Shown one piece after another: positions 45,002 to 53,315 of a DNA stretch of 60,369 nucleotides (position 1 is the first letter of the stretch; each line of letters opens with the position of its first letter). This stretch comes from Pseudonocardiales bacterium (lineage in GTDB: Bacteria; Actinomycetota; Actinomycetes; Mycobacteriales; Pseudonocardiaceae), in contig JAHEXI010000020.1 in NCBI GenBank assembly GCA_023252195.1, positions 1-60,369 of the forward strand, in the 5' to 3' direction. The notes under the pieces were generated by a model. It was given only the letters and a program-made list of their open reading frames with translations. It ran no database searches and was not told where the DNA came from. The position numbers were made by a program, and so were the translations under genes.

Positions 45002-45324
45002 GGTGCGCCGTCGTCGCTTTTCAGGTGCCAGTCCCCGGTTTCCCGGATGCGGGCCGCGCGGATGGTGGCATGGGTCAGAAACGGCCCGGCGACGACGAGG
45101 AACAACAGCGCCAGCCAGGTTTCGACGGTGTTTTCGGAATAGCCCTGTTGTACCAGGACGGCCACCGCCACCAAGGCGGGGGCGATGAGGCTGATCGGGG
45201 TCACGAAATGCAGCTTCTGGTAGACGTCACGCATCACCAGCACTCCTACCGATGAGGTCAGCACAACGGCCGCGGCGAGACCTAGAAGGACGTCAGCAGC
45301 GACATCTGCGCCGGTCATAGCCAA
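44998..45324 (-). CDS. mrpG: Mrp-type antiporter subunit G
   Basis: The 108-residue three-helix MnhG/PhaG protein reads VLVMRDVYQKLHFVTPISLI followed by APALVAVAVLV and FLVVAGPFLTHATIRAARI. It overlaps the mrpF gene by 10 bp and the DUF4040 gene by 4 bp. Confidence 0.88.
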   Translation of the reverse strand: MAMTGADVAADVLLGLAAAVVLTSSVGVLVMRDVYQKLHFVTPISLIAPALVAVAVLVQQGYSENTVETWLALLFLVVAGPFLTHATIRAARIRETGDWHLKSDDGAP

Positions 45325-45566
45325 CGCTCCAAAGACCGCACGAACACCAGGCCGCTGCCTAACAGAAGCACGGCCAGTAAAACGGGTAGCTCGAACTCCG
45401 CGGAACGCCCGAAGCCCTGGGGTAAGAGCACCAGAACCATGACGATGATGGAGCTGATGGCCTCATAGGCCACCACGGCTTCCATTACCGTTCCCCGCCA
45501 CGCGACGATCCCCAACGGGATCACCCCCAGCAGCATGCCGATGGCGGCGGCCACGAAGCTGTTCAT
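45315..45566 (-). CDS. mrpF: Mrp-type antiporter subunit F
   Basis: The 83-residue three-helix protein has the order and length of MnhF: a first helix, TVMEAVVAYEAISSIIVMVL with conserved acidic residue, and a last helix. It overlaps mrpE by 4 bp. Confidence 0.82.
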   Translation of the reverse strand: MNSFVAAAIGMLLGVIPLGIVAWRGTVMEAVVAYEAISSIIVMVLVLLPQGFGRSAEFELPVLLAVLLLGSGLVFVRSLERWL

Positions 45567-46096
45567 CGAGCTGCTCGCTGCGTCGGCAGCACCAGGTAAT
45601 GGACCACCATGACGTCACGCTCCCGGTCCATCCCGAGTACGAAAGTGTTGGGTGCCACCGAGGTGCCTCCCATCAGCAGTACCCGCCGGCTGATCCCCTC
45701 TGTTGACTCATCACCCCACACCTTGGGCACCTCCACGAATCCGCTGGCCGGCTGCTCCCCACGAATCAGCAGTCGCCCCAAGGCAGCGAACACAATGACG
45801 GTGTCGCGTAGCACCTGACCGGGCAGACCCAACAGCGGGATCAACCATCTGATGCGGACCCGGAAATGCGAATCGGTCTGATGCCCGACCAACTCGGCCG
45901 CCACTGCCCCGGCCGCGGCGACCCCAGCCCCCACCAACAATTCGGCGACATCGAGTGACCAATCCAGAATTATCCACAACGCCATGAGAAGGACCCACCA
46001 CGCCAGCCACGAGCCGACTCGGGCCGCCAACGCCCGCTCCTTCTCCCGCCGCCGAGGAGTGCCTGCCCCCGCAAGCGGCCCGCTGGGCGAATTCAT
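45563..46096 (-). CDS. mrpE: Mrp-type antiporter subunit E
   Basis: The 177-residue MnhE-like protein is first in the operon. Two hydrophobic helices (about 28-75) precede RIRWLIPLLGLPGQVLRDTV and a soluble C-terminal domain with SVAPNTFVLGMDRERDVMVV, the typical TPGT-like end. GGGGAGG precedes the ATG. Its promoter lies in the 99 bp shared with the divergent ligase gene. Confidence 0.87.
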   Translation of the reverse strand: MNSPSGPLAGAGTPRRREKERALAARVGSWLAWWVLLMALWIILDWSLDVAELLVGAGVAAAGAVAAELVGHQTDSHFRVRIRWLIPLLGLPGQVLRDTVIVFAALGRLLIRGEQPASGFVEVPKVWGDESTEGISRRVLLMGGTSVAPNTFVLGMDRERDVMVVHYLVLPTQRAAR

Positions 46097-46195
46097 GGCG
46101 GACCTCCCCTTAGCATGATGCGCTATATCTACCCGCCAGCCCGATCCGTCAACCGCTCGCGCGTGTGCGCAAGCAAACGGGCAGGCTGTGGAGTG

Positions 46196-47167
46196 ATGAC
46201 GACAACCCTGCCCGAGCCGGTGACGCCGATGCTAGCGACGCCCGGCGAGCCACCGTCGGGTCCTGGCTGGGCGTTCGAGTTCAAGTGGGACGGCGTGCGC
46301 GCCGTCGCCGCGGCCGCCGGCGATCAGGTTCGGCTCTACAGCCGCAATGGCAACGACATCACCGGTGGTTATCCCGAGCTGGCCGTGCTCAGCGATCTGG
46401 TCGGGGGTCGACCAGTGCTGCTCGACGGAGAGATCGTGACGCTGGACGAGGCCGGGCGCCCGGATTTCGCGCCGCTTCAGCAGCGCATGCACGTCCGCGC
46501 GCCGAGCTCGTGGTTGGTCGACCGCATCCCGATCTCCTACTACGTCTTCGACCTGCTCGACCTCGACGGCCGCCGGCTGCTGTCGCGGAGCTACCAGCAG
46601 CGCCGGGAGCTGCTCGCGGAGCTGGCCGTCGACGGTGTCTCACCGCGGGTCCGGGTGCCGCCGCAGTACACCGGCGTCGACGGCCGCCAGCTACTTGAGG
46701 TGGCGCGCCTGCATGGTCTGGAGGGCGTGGTCGGCAAACGGCTGACCTCACGGTATGAGCCCGGTCGCCGCTCGCCGGCGTGGACCAAGACCGCGTTGCT
46801 GCACACCCAGGAGGTCCTCATCTGCGGTTGGACGCCCGGGGCGGGCCGCCGCACCGGCACCCTCGGCGCGCTGCTGATGGGCGCCTACGACGACGAGGTG
46901 AAGCTGCGCTACCTCGGCGATGTCGGTACTGGGTTCACCGAGCGGATGCTCGAGGACCTGCTGGTACGCCTCGCTGCTCTGGAACAGCCGGGTAGCCCGT
47001 TCGACGAGCCGGTGCCCCGCGAGCACGCCCGCCGGACGCGCTGGGTCCGCCCCCAACTCGTCGGCGAGGTCGAGTACCGGAAGCTGACCCCGGACCGCCG
47101 GCTGCGGCACGCTGCCTGGCGCGGCCTGCGCCCCGACAAGGACCCGGCCCAGGTGATATTGAGCTAA
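46196..47167 (+). CDS. ATP-dependent DNA ligase of the end-joining type
   Basis: The 323-residue protein corresponds to the ligase module of LigD or stand-alone LigC. The nucleotidyltransferase motif I is EFKWDGVR with catalytic Lys30, and ELLDGEIVTLDE, YVFDLLDLDG, LEGVVGKRLTSRYEPG and WTKTALLHTQEV follow as motifs III-V. The OB domain ends with EVEYRKLTPDRRLRHAAWRG. It starts at the ATG at 46196 with GGAG upstream. The phosphoesterase-polymerase part lies separately at 50501, and Ku is not in the window. Confidence 0.92.
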   Translation: MTTTLPEPVTPMLATPGEPPSGPGWAFEFKWDGVRAVAAAAGDQVRLYSRNGNDITGGYPELAVLSDLVGGRPVLLDGEIVTLDEAGRPDFAPLQQRMHVRAPSSWLVDRIPISYYVFDLLDLDGRRLLSRSYQQRRELLAELAVDGVSPRVRVPPQYTGVDGRQLLEVARLHGLEGVVGKRLTSRYEPGRRSPAWTKTALLHTQEVLICGWTPGAGRRTGTLGALLMGAYDDEVKLRYLGDVGTGFTERMLEDLLVRLAALEQPGSPFDEPVPREHARRTRWVRPQLVGEVEYRKLTPDRRLRHAAWRGLRPDKDPAQVILS

Positions 47168-47234
47168 CCGTGTCCAGCGCCGCGGATCGGGTAATCGGGC
47201 CGGGTCAGGTGCGGCTGATCCGCTGCCGGAACGG

Positions 47235-47300
47235 CCGCCAATAGGTTCCATTAAGCCGTGCTTGGGCTACCGTACTTTCGCATTAGGTTCCATTTGGCGG
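47235..47300. repeat. Paired TAGGTTCCATT repeats within CCGCCAA/TTGGCGG ends
   Basis: TAGGTTCCATT occurs at 47242-47252 and 47284-47294 in the same direction, 42 bp apart, while the outer ends CCGCCAA (47235) and TTGGCGG (47300) are inverted. It lies in the 206-bp gap before the NADH dehydrogenase gene, so it could be regulatory. Confidence 0.5.
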
Positions 47301-47373
47301 TGCCCTCCACACCGCGCGGCGGAAGAACTCACCCTCCTACGGGCTGATTGGTAGCCGGCGAGTACCCCGGGTC

Positions 47374-48723
47374 ATGGCCGGGTACTCCGGGGGCATGGGG
47401 GGACCAAATCACCTGAACGACCGTGTACCCACCGTCGCCGGCCGTCCTGCGCTGCCGCGGGTGGTGGTGCTCGGTGCCGGCTTCGCCGGCATGAATGCGG
47501 CACACGCGCTGCGGGGGACCGGTGCTGCCGTCATCGTGCTGGACAAGAACAACTACCACACCTTCCAGCCGCTGCTCTACCAAGTGAGCACCGGCTATTT
47601 GGCGGCCGAAGAGGTCGGCGCGGCGCTGCGGACGATCTTTCGCCGGCAGCCGGGTGTGACCGTCCGGATGGGCACCGCGGTCTCGGTGCACTGGGCGGAC
47701 CGCACGCTGTACCTGCGCGACGGCTCCGCGGTGGAGTTCGACTACCTCATCCTGGCCGCCGGTGCCGAGACGAACTACTTCGGCATCGCGGGCATGGCTG
47801 AGCACAGCTGGCCGCTGTACACGCTGGATGACGCGGTTCGACTCCGCATGCACCTGCTCAACCGCCTCGAAGAGACGGCAGCCGGAGCCGACCACGCTGG
47901 CGAACCCATCACGGCGGTGGTCGTCGGCGGTGGCCCGACCGGGGTGGAGACCGCCGGGGCGCTCGCCTCGATGGGTCAGGAGTTGGTCGGCCCGGACACC
48001 GCCCTACGGGTGATCCTCGTCGAAGCCTTACCGCGGTTGCTCGCCGCATTCAGCCCGCGTTCGTCGAAGCGGGCCCTGGAGGATTTGCGACGCCGCGGCG
48101 TCGAGGTTCGCCTGGGTGAGACCGTCGACAGTGCCGACGCCGGCGGTGTAACGCTGGCCGACGGTCACCGGATCGACACCGACACGGTGATCTGGGCCGC
48201 CGGGGTGCAGGCGAACCCGCTCGGCGCCGCGTTCGGCCTTGAGATCAACCGGCACGGGCGGATCCTGGTCGACCCGCAGCTGCAGGTCCCGGGACACCCG
48301 AACGTGTTCGGCGCCGGCGACTTAGCCGTCACGACACCCGCGCACAGCGCAGCACCGCCAATGCTGGCATCGGCGGCGATCCAGACCGGCCGACACGCCG
48401 GCGAGCAGGTTGCCCGGCTCATCGCTGGCCAGCCGTTGATGCCGTTCCGCTACCACGACAAGGGGATCATGGCCGTGCTCGGCCGAGGTGATGCGGTGGC
48501 CGAGCTGCCACTGCGGCGACCCGCCGGAGGCACCAGCCGCTACCCGCTGCGGTTCGGCGGGCTGCTGGCGTGGCTGCTCTGGTTGGGCGTGCACATCGTC
48601 TATCTGATCGGGTTTCGCAACCGGCTCAAGGTGCTGCTCGACTGGGGATGGAGCTACTTCACCTCCCGCGGCGCCGGCGCCATCCTCGTCCACCCACCCG
48701 ACACCCGGCAACGCACCGGCTGA
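47374..48723 (+). CDS. ndh: Type II NADH dehydrogenase
   Basis: The 449-residue flavoprotein has the FAD dinucleotide fold RVVVLGAGFAGMNAAHAL (about 29-46), KNNYHTFQPLLYQVSTGYL typical of NDH-2, the NAD(H) site VVVGGGPTGVETAG, and FGAGDLAVT. The C-terminal region with AWLLWLGVHIVYLIGFRNR is the membrane-associating part. It oxidises NADH and reduces quinone without pumping. Confidence 0.9.
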   Translation: MAGYSGGMGGPNHLNDRVPTVAGRPALPRVVVLGAGFAGMNAAHALRGTGAAVIVLDKNNYHTFQPLLYQVSTGYLAAEEVGAALRTIFRRQPGVTVRMGTAVSVHWADRTLYLRDGSAVEFDYLILAAGAETNYFGIAGMAEHSWPLYTLDDAVRLRMHLLNRLEETAAGADHAGEPITAVVVGGGPTGVETAGALASMGQELVGPDTALRVILVEALPRLLAAFSPRSSKRALEDLRRRGVEVRLGETVDSADAGGVTLADGHRIDTDTVIWAAGVQANPLGAAFGLEINRHGRILVDPQLQVPGHPNVFGAGDLAVTTPAHSAAPPMLASAAIQTGRHAGEQVARLIAGQPLMPFRYHDKGIMAVLGRGDAVAELPLRRPAGGTSRYPLRFGGLLAWLLWLGVHIVYLIGFRNRLKVLLDWGWSYFTSRGAGAILVHPPDTRQRTG

Positions 48724-48781
48724 CGCTCTGGCCACTTGCGTCTCAGGCAAAGGTGTGTGGATGTTCTGCGGACGCGACATC

Positions 48782-49987
48782 TCACTCCGTTGCGTCCACT
48801 TCGAACAGCGGCTCGTCGACGGAGCGAATGTCATGACTGGGCAGCCCGTCGGGGTGCTCGCGGCGCACCCGGTCCAGGCAGGAAAGCGCGATCCCGAGGT
48901 GCTGGCGTTTGCTTGTCTCGTAGAACGCCGACGCGTTGGCGGACAGTTTCGGTGATGCGTGCAACGGTTTGTCCGAGACGCACAGCAGCGTCGCGTTGGG
49001 AATGCGGTACCGGAACCCATTGCCGGCGATCGTCGCGGACTCCATATCCACCGCGGTGCTACGCGAGGCCCGCATCGCCGCGAGCGCGCTGCCCTGGTTG
49101 AACTCCCAGTTGCGGTTGTCGGTGGTGTGCACGACGCCCAGCCGGTACTGCGCCTGCGCTGCGTCCAGGGCGTCGAGTAGGAAGGTGTTCAGCCGGTGGT
49201 TCGGGATCACCGGCACATCCGCGGGCAGCACCCCGTCGAGGACGTGGTCGGCGCGCTGGTAGGCGGTGGCGACCACGAAGTCGCCGAGACGCTGGTGGTT
49301 CCGCAGGCCACCACAGTGCCCGATCATCATCATGGTGTCCGGTCGCAGCACCGCGAGGTGGTCGGTCACGGTCTTGGCGTTCGTCGGCCCGACGCCGATG
49401 TTGACCAGGCTGACCCCGTCACCGGCGGGGGTGTGGTGGTGCCAGGCCGGCATCTGCACGCCGTCACGCGCGGGGCCCTCCGCGCCCGGGAACCGCTCAC
49501 GGAAGGCGTCGATGTGCATCGTGTAGTTGGTGAACAGCAGGTGTCGCTCGAAGGCCTCCGCGGGCGTGCCGCAGTAATGCGACAGCCGGTCCAGTGACAG
49601 CGCCATACGTTCCGGGCTGAACAGGAACAGCTTCTTCGCGCGCAGGTCGAAACGGTCCTCATCGAGCGCGGCGAAGAAGTCCGGGTCGTTGAAGGCCACC
49701 GCCCGACGTGCCGGGCGGACACCCACCCGCGCACCGGCGCGGAGCAGCGCGGACAGCTCACGGTGCAGGTAGCGCCGGATCGCCCCCGGCCGGGCGAACT
49801 CGCCGGTGATCCGTGGGTTGTGCATCGACCAGGGACGGACCACGTCGATCGCCGGATACCAACCGTCGGCGTCCATGGCGTCGAGCGCATCAAGCAGGTC
49901 GCCCACCGCGTCGTCGATGTCGCCGGGTGCGAGGTCGGCGCCGTCAGCCTGCTCCGCGCCATCGGACTTCATCTCGCCGCGACTCAC
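48782..49987 (-). CDS. amn: AMP nucleosidase
   Basis: The 401-residue enzyme splits AMP into adenine and ribose 5-phosphate. It has an N-terminal regulatory domain (about 20-165). The phosphorylase-like catalytic domain has SLVNIGVGPTNAKTVTDHLA, MMIGHCGGLRNHQRLGDFVV and the nucleoside-binding AVDMESATIAGNGFRYRIPN with SDKPLH. It lies 4 bp after the small membrane-protein gene at 49992 and is likely in its operon. GTG start at 49987. Confidence 0.9.
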   Translation of the reverse strand: MSRGEMKSDGAEQADGADLAPGDIDDAVGDLLDALDAMDADGWYPAIDVVRPWSMHNPRITGEFARPGAIRRYLHRELSALLRAGARVGVRPARRAVAFNDPDFFAALDEDRFDLRAKKLFLFSPERMALSLDRLSHYCGTPAEAFERHLLFTNYTMHIDAFRERFPGAEGPARDGVQMPAWHHHTPAGDGVSLVNIGVGPTNAKTVTDHLAVLRPDTMMMIGHCGGLRNHQRLGDFVVATAYQRADHVLDGVLPADVPVIPNHRLNTFLLDALDAAQAQYRLGVVHTTDNRNWEFNQGSALAAMRASRSTAVDMESATIAGNGFRYRIPNATLLCVSDKPLHASPKLSANASAFYETSKRQHLGIALSCLDRVRREHPDGLPSHDIRSVDEPLFEVDATE

Positions 49988-49991
49988 CGGA

Positions 49992-50381
49992 TTATCCCCG
50001 CCGGGCGAGCACGATCGTCAACGCGCCGAGGAGGACACCAGAACTGGCGGCACCAGCGACGGCGTAGCGGCCTCGCGGCGGCAGATCGCGCCACGAAGCG
50101 ACGGTCGCGGCCACGTCGACCGCGTCACAGAACGACCCGGCGACGGTCCAACCCAGCAGCCCACGCGAGTTTCTTCGCGACGATGCGAGCAACGCGCCGA
50201 CCCCGAGCGCGATGTCCCGACCACCCGCGGCGCGACCTAACACCACCCCCGCCGGTCCGGCGGCCTGGGCCGCGCCCACCCACGCCCGAGCCATCAGATC
50301 CGGCCGCACCAGTGCGACGACGCCGATGGTCACCCGCCCGGCCCCGAGCGCCATCCCGCACAGCCGAGCTTGCGACCTCAT
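49992..50381 (-). CDS. Small membrane protein, DUF4267-like
   Basis: The 129-residue protein has about four short hydrophobic segments (GAGRVTIGVVALVRP, GRDIALGVGALLAS, then VAGAASSGVLLGALTIVLAR), a layout I recall as DUF4267-like proteins. An internal Met at residue 10 could be the start. It is first in a two-gene operon with amn. Function unknown. Confidence 0.65.
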   Translation of the reverse strand: MRSQARLCGMALGAGRVTIGVVALVRPDLMARAWVGAAQAAGPAGVVLGRAAGGRDIALGVGALLASSRRNSRGLLGWTVAGSFCDAVDVAATVASWRDLPPRGRYAVAGAASSGVLLGALTIVLARRG

Positions 50382-50500
50382 GCTGAGTCCCTGGATTCGA
50401 TCACGGTGCTACCTTGCCATGGCCCCGTCAGGCGGACCTGCCGGGAGGTGACGTTGGCCCGGCTCGGCTGCGGGTATACCTGCGCCATGAGCGAGGCCCG

Positions 50501-52096
50501 ATGAGCGACCAGCAGGAGCGGCTACAGGCCTACCGGGCCAAGCGCGACTTCTCGGTCACCGCGGAGCCGGCCGGGACAGCGGCGCCGGCCGGTCAGAGCC
50601 GGTTCGTCGTGCAACGCCACCGTGCCCGCCGGCTGCACTACGACCTGCGGTTGGAGGTGGCGGGAGTCCTGGTCAGCTGGGCGGTGCCGAAGGGGCCGAC
50701 GCTGGACCCCAAGGCCAGGCAACTGGCGGTGCATGTCGAGGACCACCCCCTGGAGTACTTCGATTTCGAGGGCATCATCCCGAAGGGCGAATACGGCGGC
50801 GGCGACGTCATCGTGTGGGACTGGGGAACGTGGCAGGCCGCGGAGACCGACGACCCGGCACGGGCCATCGAGCGCGGTGAGCTGCACTTCGACCTGCAGG
50901 GCGAGAAGCTGGCCGGTCGCTTCGTGCTCATCCGTCGTGGCGAGGGTCGGCCGGGCAAGGAGCAGTGGCTGTTGATCCACAAGAACGACGACCACGCGCG
51001 GCCCGGCTGGGACCCGGAGGGCCACCCCTTGTCGGTCAAGACCGGACGCACCAACGATGAAGTGGCCGTGGCTCCCGAGTCGCTGTGGCGCAGTGACAAG
51101 CCGGCCGCCGAAGCCGCCGTGGCGTTGGCCCCCCCGACGCCGGTATGGGACCCGCCGACCGCCGACGAGCTCGCCGAACTGGACGCGCTCGGATCTGACG
51201 GTCGGTGGGCAGTGCAGGGCCGTGAGCTCAAGCTGACCAACTTAGACAAGGTGTTGTTCCCCGGGCGGGATCATGAGCCCCCAGTCACCAAGCGCGACCT
51301 CATCCGCTATCACGCGCTGATCGCGCCGTTCATGCTCCGCTACCTCGCCGGTCGCCCGGTGAACTCTCACCGGTACCCCGGCGGCGTGGACCGCCCGGGC
51401 TTCTGGCACAAGGAGGTTCCCAGCCACGCGCCGCAGTGGTTGTCCCGCTGGCGCAACGAGGACGCCGACCCGGGCGAGACCCGCTACTACGCCGTCATCG
51501 ACAGTGTTCCCGCGCTGGTCTGGTTGGCGAACTTCGCGGCGGTGGAGCTGCACCCGTGGACCTCGCAGCTTCCCGACGTGCACCAGCCGACCTGGGCGCT
51601 GATCGACATCGATCCCGGTTCGGCCAGCAGCTTCGACGACGTGCTGGTGCTCGCCCGGCTTTACCGGGTGGCACTCGAGCACCTCGGCGTCGCCGCGATG
51701 CCGAAGGTCACCGGCCAGCGCGGGGTGCAGATCTGGGTCCCGGTCCGCGGCGGCTACACCTTCGCCGACACCAGAGCCTGGGTCGAGAAAGTGTCGCGCG
51801 CCATCGGCCGCACCGTCCCGGAACTGGTCAGCTGGGAATGGCAGAAAGATCGCCGGCACGGGCTCGCGCGCCTGGATTACACCCAGAACGCCATCAACAA
51901 GACGTTGGTGGCGCCGTTCAGCGCTCGGCCCGCAGCCGGCGCGCCGGTGTCCGTCCCCATCGGCTGGGACGAGCTGCAGGACCCCGAGCTGCGGCCGGAC
52001 CGCTGGACGATCCGCACCGTGACCGACCGAGTGAGCAGCGTCGGCGATCCGCTCGCCCCGCTCATCGGCCGGGCCCAAGAGCTGCCGACGGTGTAG
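50501..52096 (+). CDS. LigD-type phosphoesterase-polymerase without ligase
   Basis: The 531-residue protein has an N-terminal 3'-phosphoesterase domain (about 8-170) with HRARRLHYDLRLE and HVEDHPLEYFDFEG, then a primase-like polymerase domain (about 230-520) with RPVNSHRYPGGV, WALIDIDPG (the catalytic acidic pair) and LDYTQNAINKTLVAPFSARP. There is no ligase domain. Together with the ligase at 46196 it makes a split LigD. The ATG at 50501 follows GCGAGG. Confidence 0.92.
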   Translation: MSDQQERLQAYRAKRDFSVTAEPAGTAAPAGQSRFVVQRHRARRLHYDLRLEVAGVLVSWAVPKGPTLDPKARQLAVHVEDHPLEYFDFEGIIPKGEYGGGDVIVWDWGTWQAAETDDPARAIERGELHFDLQGEKLAGRFVLIRRGEGRPGKEQWLLIHKNDDHARPGWDPEGHPLSVKTGRTNDEVAVAPESLWRSDKPAAEAAVALAPPTPVWDPPTADELAELDALGSDGRWAVQGRELKLTNLDKVLFPGRDHEPPVTKRDLIRYHALIAPFMLRYLAGRPVNSHRYPGGVDRPGFWHKEVPSHAPQWLSRWRNEDADPGETRYYAVIDSVPALVWLANFAAVELHPWTSQLPDVHQPTWALIDIDPGSASSFDDVLVLARLYRVALEHLGVAAMPKVTGQRGVQIWVPVRGGYTFADTRAWVEKVSRAIGRTVPELVSWEWQKDRRHGLARLDYTQNAINKTLVAPFSARPAAGAPVSVPIGWDELQDPELRPDRWTIRTVTDRVSSVGDPLAPLIGRAQELPTV

Positions 52097-52101
52097 TGCG
52101 G

Positions 52102-52178
52102 CTTTATGCAGCAACGTGCATGTACCTTGACGCTCCGTGGCTGGGCTGCCTAGCGTCAAGTCACGTACCTGCATAAAG
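52102..52178. promoter_or_regulatory. Imperfect palindrome and promoter of the second HTH operon
   Basis: CTTTATGCAG (52102-52111) and its complement end at 52178, with CTTGACGCT inner arms; the left arm has six additional bases. TTGACG (52127-52132) and TAGCGT (52151-52156) with 18 bp between could be the promoter. ACGTGCA and ACGTACCTGCA sequences flank it, as around the DUF397 promoter at 40752. Confidence 0.6.
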
Positions 52179-52189
52179 AGGAGAGTGCC

Positions 52190-52375
52190 ATGGAGCTGAC
52201 GCGGATTGCCGGTGGAGATTGCGGTCGTGACGACTGCCCGACCATCTTCACGACAGACAACGATACGATTGCCGTCCAGGGTTACCTCATGCACAAAGAA
52301 ACGCCAGCAGGTGAAGCTGTCGTCGAAATCCCTGTCGCTGTGTTTCGGGAGGCGGCTCGTGCGCTTGGAAGGTGA
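52190..52375 (+). CDS. Small hypothetical protein of an HTH/DUF6879 operon
   Basis: The 61-residue protein reads CGRDDCPTIFTTDNDTIAVQ, then GYLMHKETPAGEAVVEIPV, a type I recall as the first gene of DUF6879/HTH operons in actinomycetes. Two cysteines (CGRDDC) could bind metal. AGAGGAGAG precedes the ATG. It overlaps the next gene by 17 bp. Confidence 0.72.
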   Translation: MELTRIAGGDCGRDDCPTIFTTDNDTIAVQGYLMHKETPAGEAVVEIPVAVFREAARALGR

Positions 52376-52880
52376 CAGTTGGCGCACGTTCTTCGATTCC
52401 TACCGACGGGAAGCGTTCCGGCTTGAAACGCTACCCTCCTACCATGTGGGCGGCGAACAGGAAGAGTATGAGAAATTTCTGGCGACCGGACAGCTAGACA
52501 TCCCAGACGATGACTCTTGGCTTACGCGTGTTCGTCATTTCCGCAACACTGGGCGATGGATTGGGCGCGTGCATGTCATCAGCCGGCCACTGACCGGCTA
52601 CTTACGCTATGAATTCGCGGTCTACCGCCGAACTGTAGCGGCCGGCGAGGACGTACGCATACTCGATCTCACTGATCGGTCCGACCCTGGGTTGCCCGCG
52701 CAAGACTTTTGGCTCTTCGATGATGCCATTGTCGTACGCATGGACTATGATCCAGAAGGTACCCAGTTAGGGCGCGAACTCCTCGAAGATATTGACCCCG
52801 CCCCCTATGTGGCGTGGAAGCGATTGGCTCTGGCATATGCTGAGCCGTTCACTGAGAATTGGGTGAAGCGAGAAGGGTGA
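52359..52880 (+). CDS. DUF6879 family protein
   Basis: The 173-residue protein starts at GTG (GGGAGG 6 bases upstream). Typical features are SWRTFFDSYRREAFRLETLP, FRNTGRWIGRVHVISRPLTG and YLRYEFAVYRRTVAAGEDVR, then DFWLFDDAIVVRMDYDPEG. These match the DUF6879 proteins next to HTH regulators. Its stop overlaps the start of the HTH gene (GTGA). Role unknown, perhaps a partner of the regulator. Confidence 0.82.
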   Translation: MRLEGDSWRTFFDSYRREAFRLETLPSYHVGGEQEEYEKFLATGQLDIPDDDSWLTRVRHFRNTGRWIGRVHVISRPLTGYLRYEFAVYRRTVAAGEDVRILDLTDRSDPGLPAQDFWLFDDAIVVRMDYDPEGTQLGRELLEDIDPAPYVAWKRLALAYAEPFTENWVKREG

Positions 52881-53083
52881 AACTCGACCCCGCGCATGCA
52901 GGGCGAGATCGCCAGAGCTTGGCGAGTGCACTGCATGACTTGCGCATGGCATCGGGCCTGTCTGGTGACCGGCTTGCCCGGCGTAGTGGCATGAGCCAGA
53001 GCAAAGTGAGCCGTATTGAGACCGGCCGTTTGCTACCGAGCGTGGTCGACGTAGAACAGGTGTTGACACCACCGGCAGCGTGA
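52877..53083 (+). pseudogene. Truncated XRE-type HTH regulator
   Basis: Only 69 residues remain. The helix-turn-helix is complete (LASALHDLRMASGLSGDRLA, then SGMSQSKVSRIETGRLLPSV), but the frame stops right after VDVEQVL, where related regulators continue for about 200 residues. The sequence after about 53070 belongs to an unrelated minus-strand fragment, so the 3' part was replaced. It may still bind DNA. Confidence 0.72.
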
Positions 53084-53315
53084 GCTGGCCCCACGTTCCC
53101 GACCGCCGCGCGGCCAGCCCAGCAGCGAGATCGCTTAGGTGCATGGTGCTTGCCGTCCCGAATACCTGGCGCAGCTCGTCCAAGAGAAGGACTTCTTGCT
53201 CTTCGGCCACCATTTCCTCCCCAGCGGCGTACTCAGTAAGACGGTCAGCCCGCTTCCTGGCCCAACGGGCGCGCGCGGCCACCTTGTCGGATTCAACTTT
53301 GTCCGACGCGAACAC
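53084..53315 (-). pseudogene. Fragment of unidentified protein, possibly plasmid/ICE-derived
   Basis: The minus-strand frame reads ARWARKRADRLTEYAAGEEM and then LLLDELRQVFGTASTMHLSD with LAAGLAARR. The latter pattern resembles the C-terminal end of helicase- or FtsK/DUF3631-like proteins on actinomycete mobile elements. It has neither start nor a credible end. It adjoins the truncated HTH gene, so it may mark the recombination that removed the HTH gene's 3' part. Confidence 0.4.
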
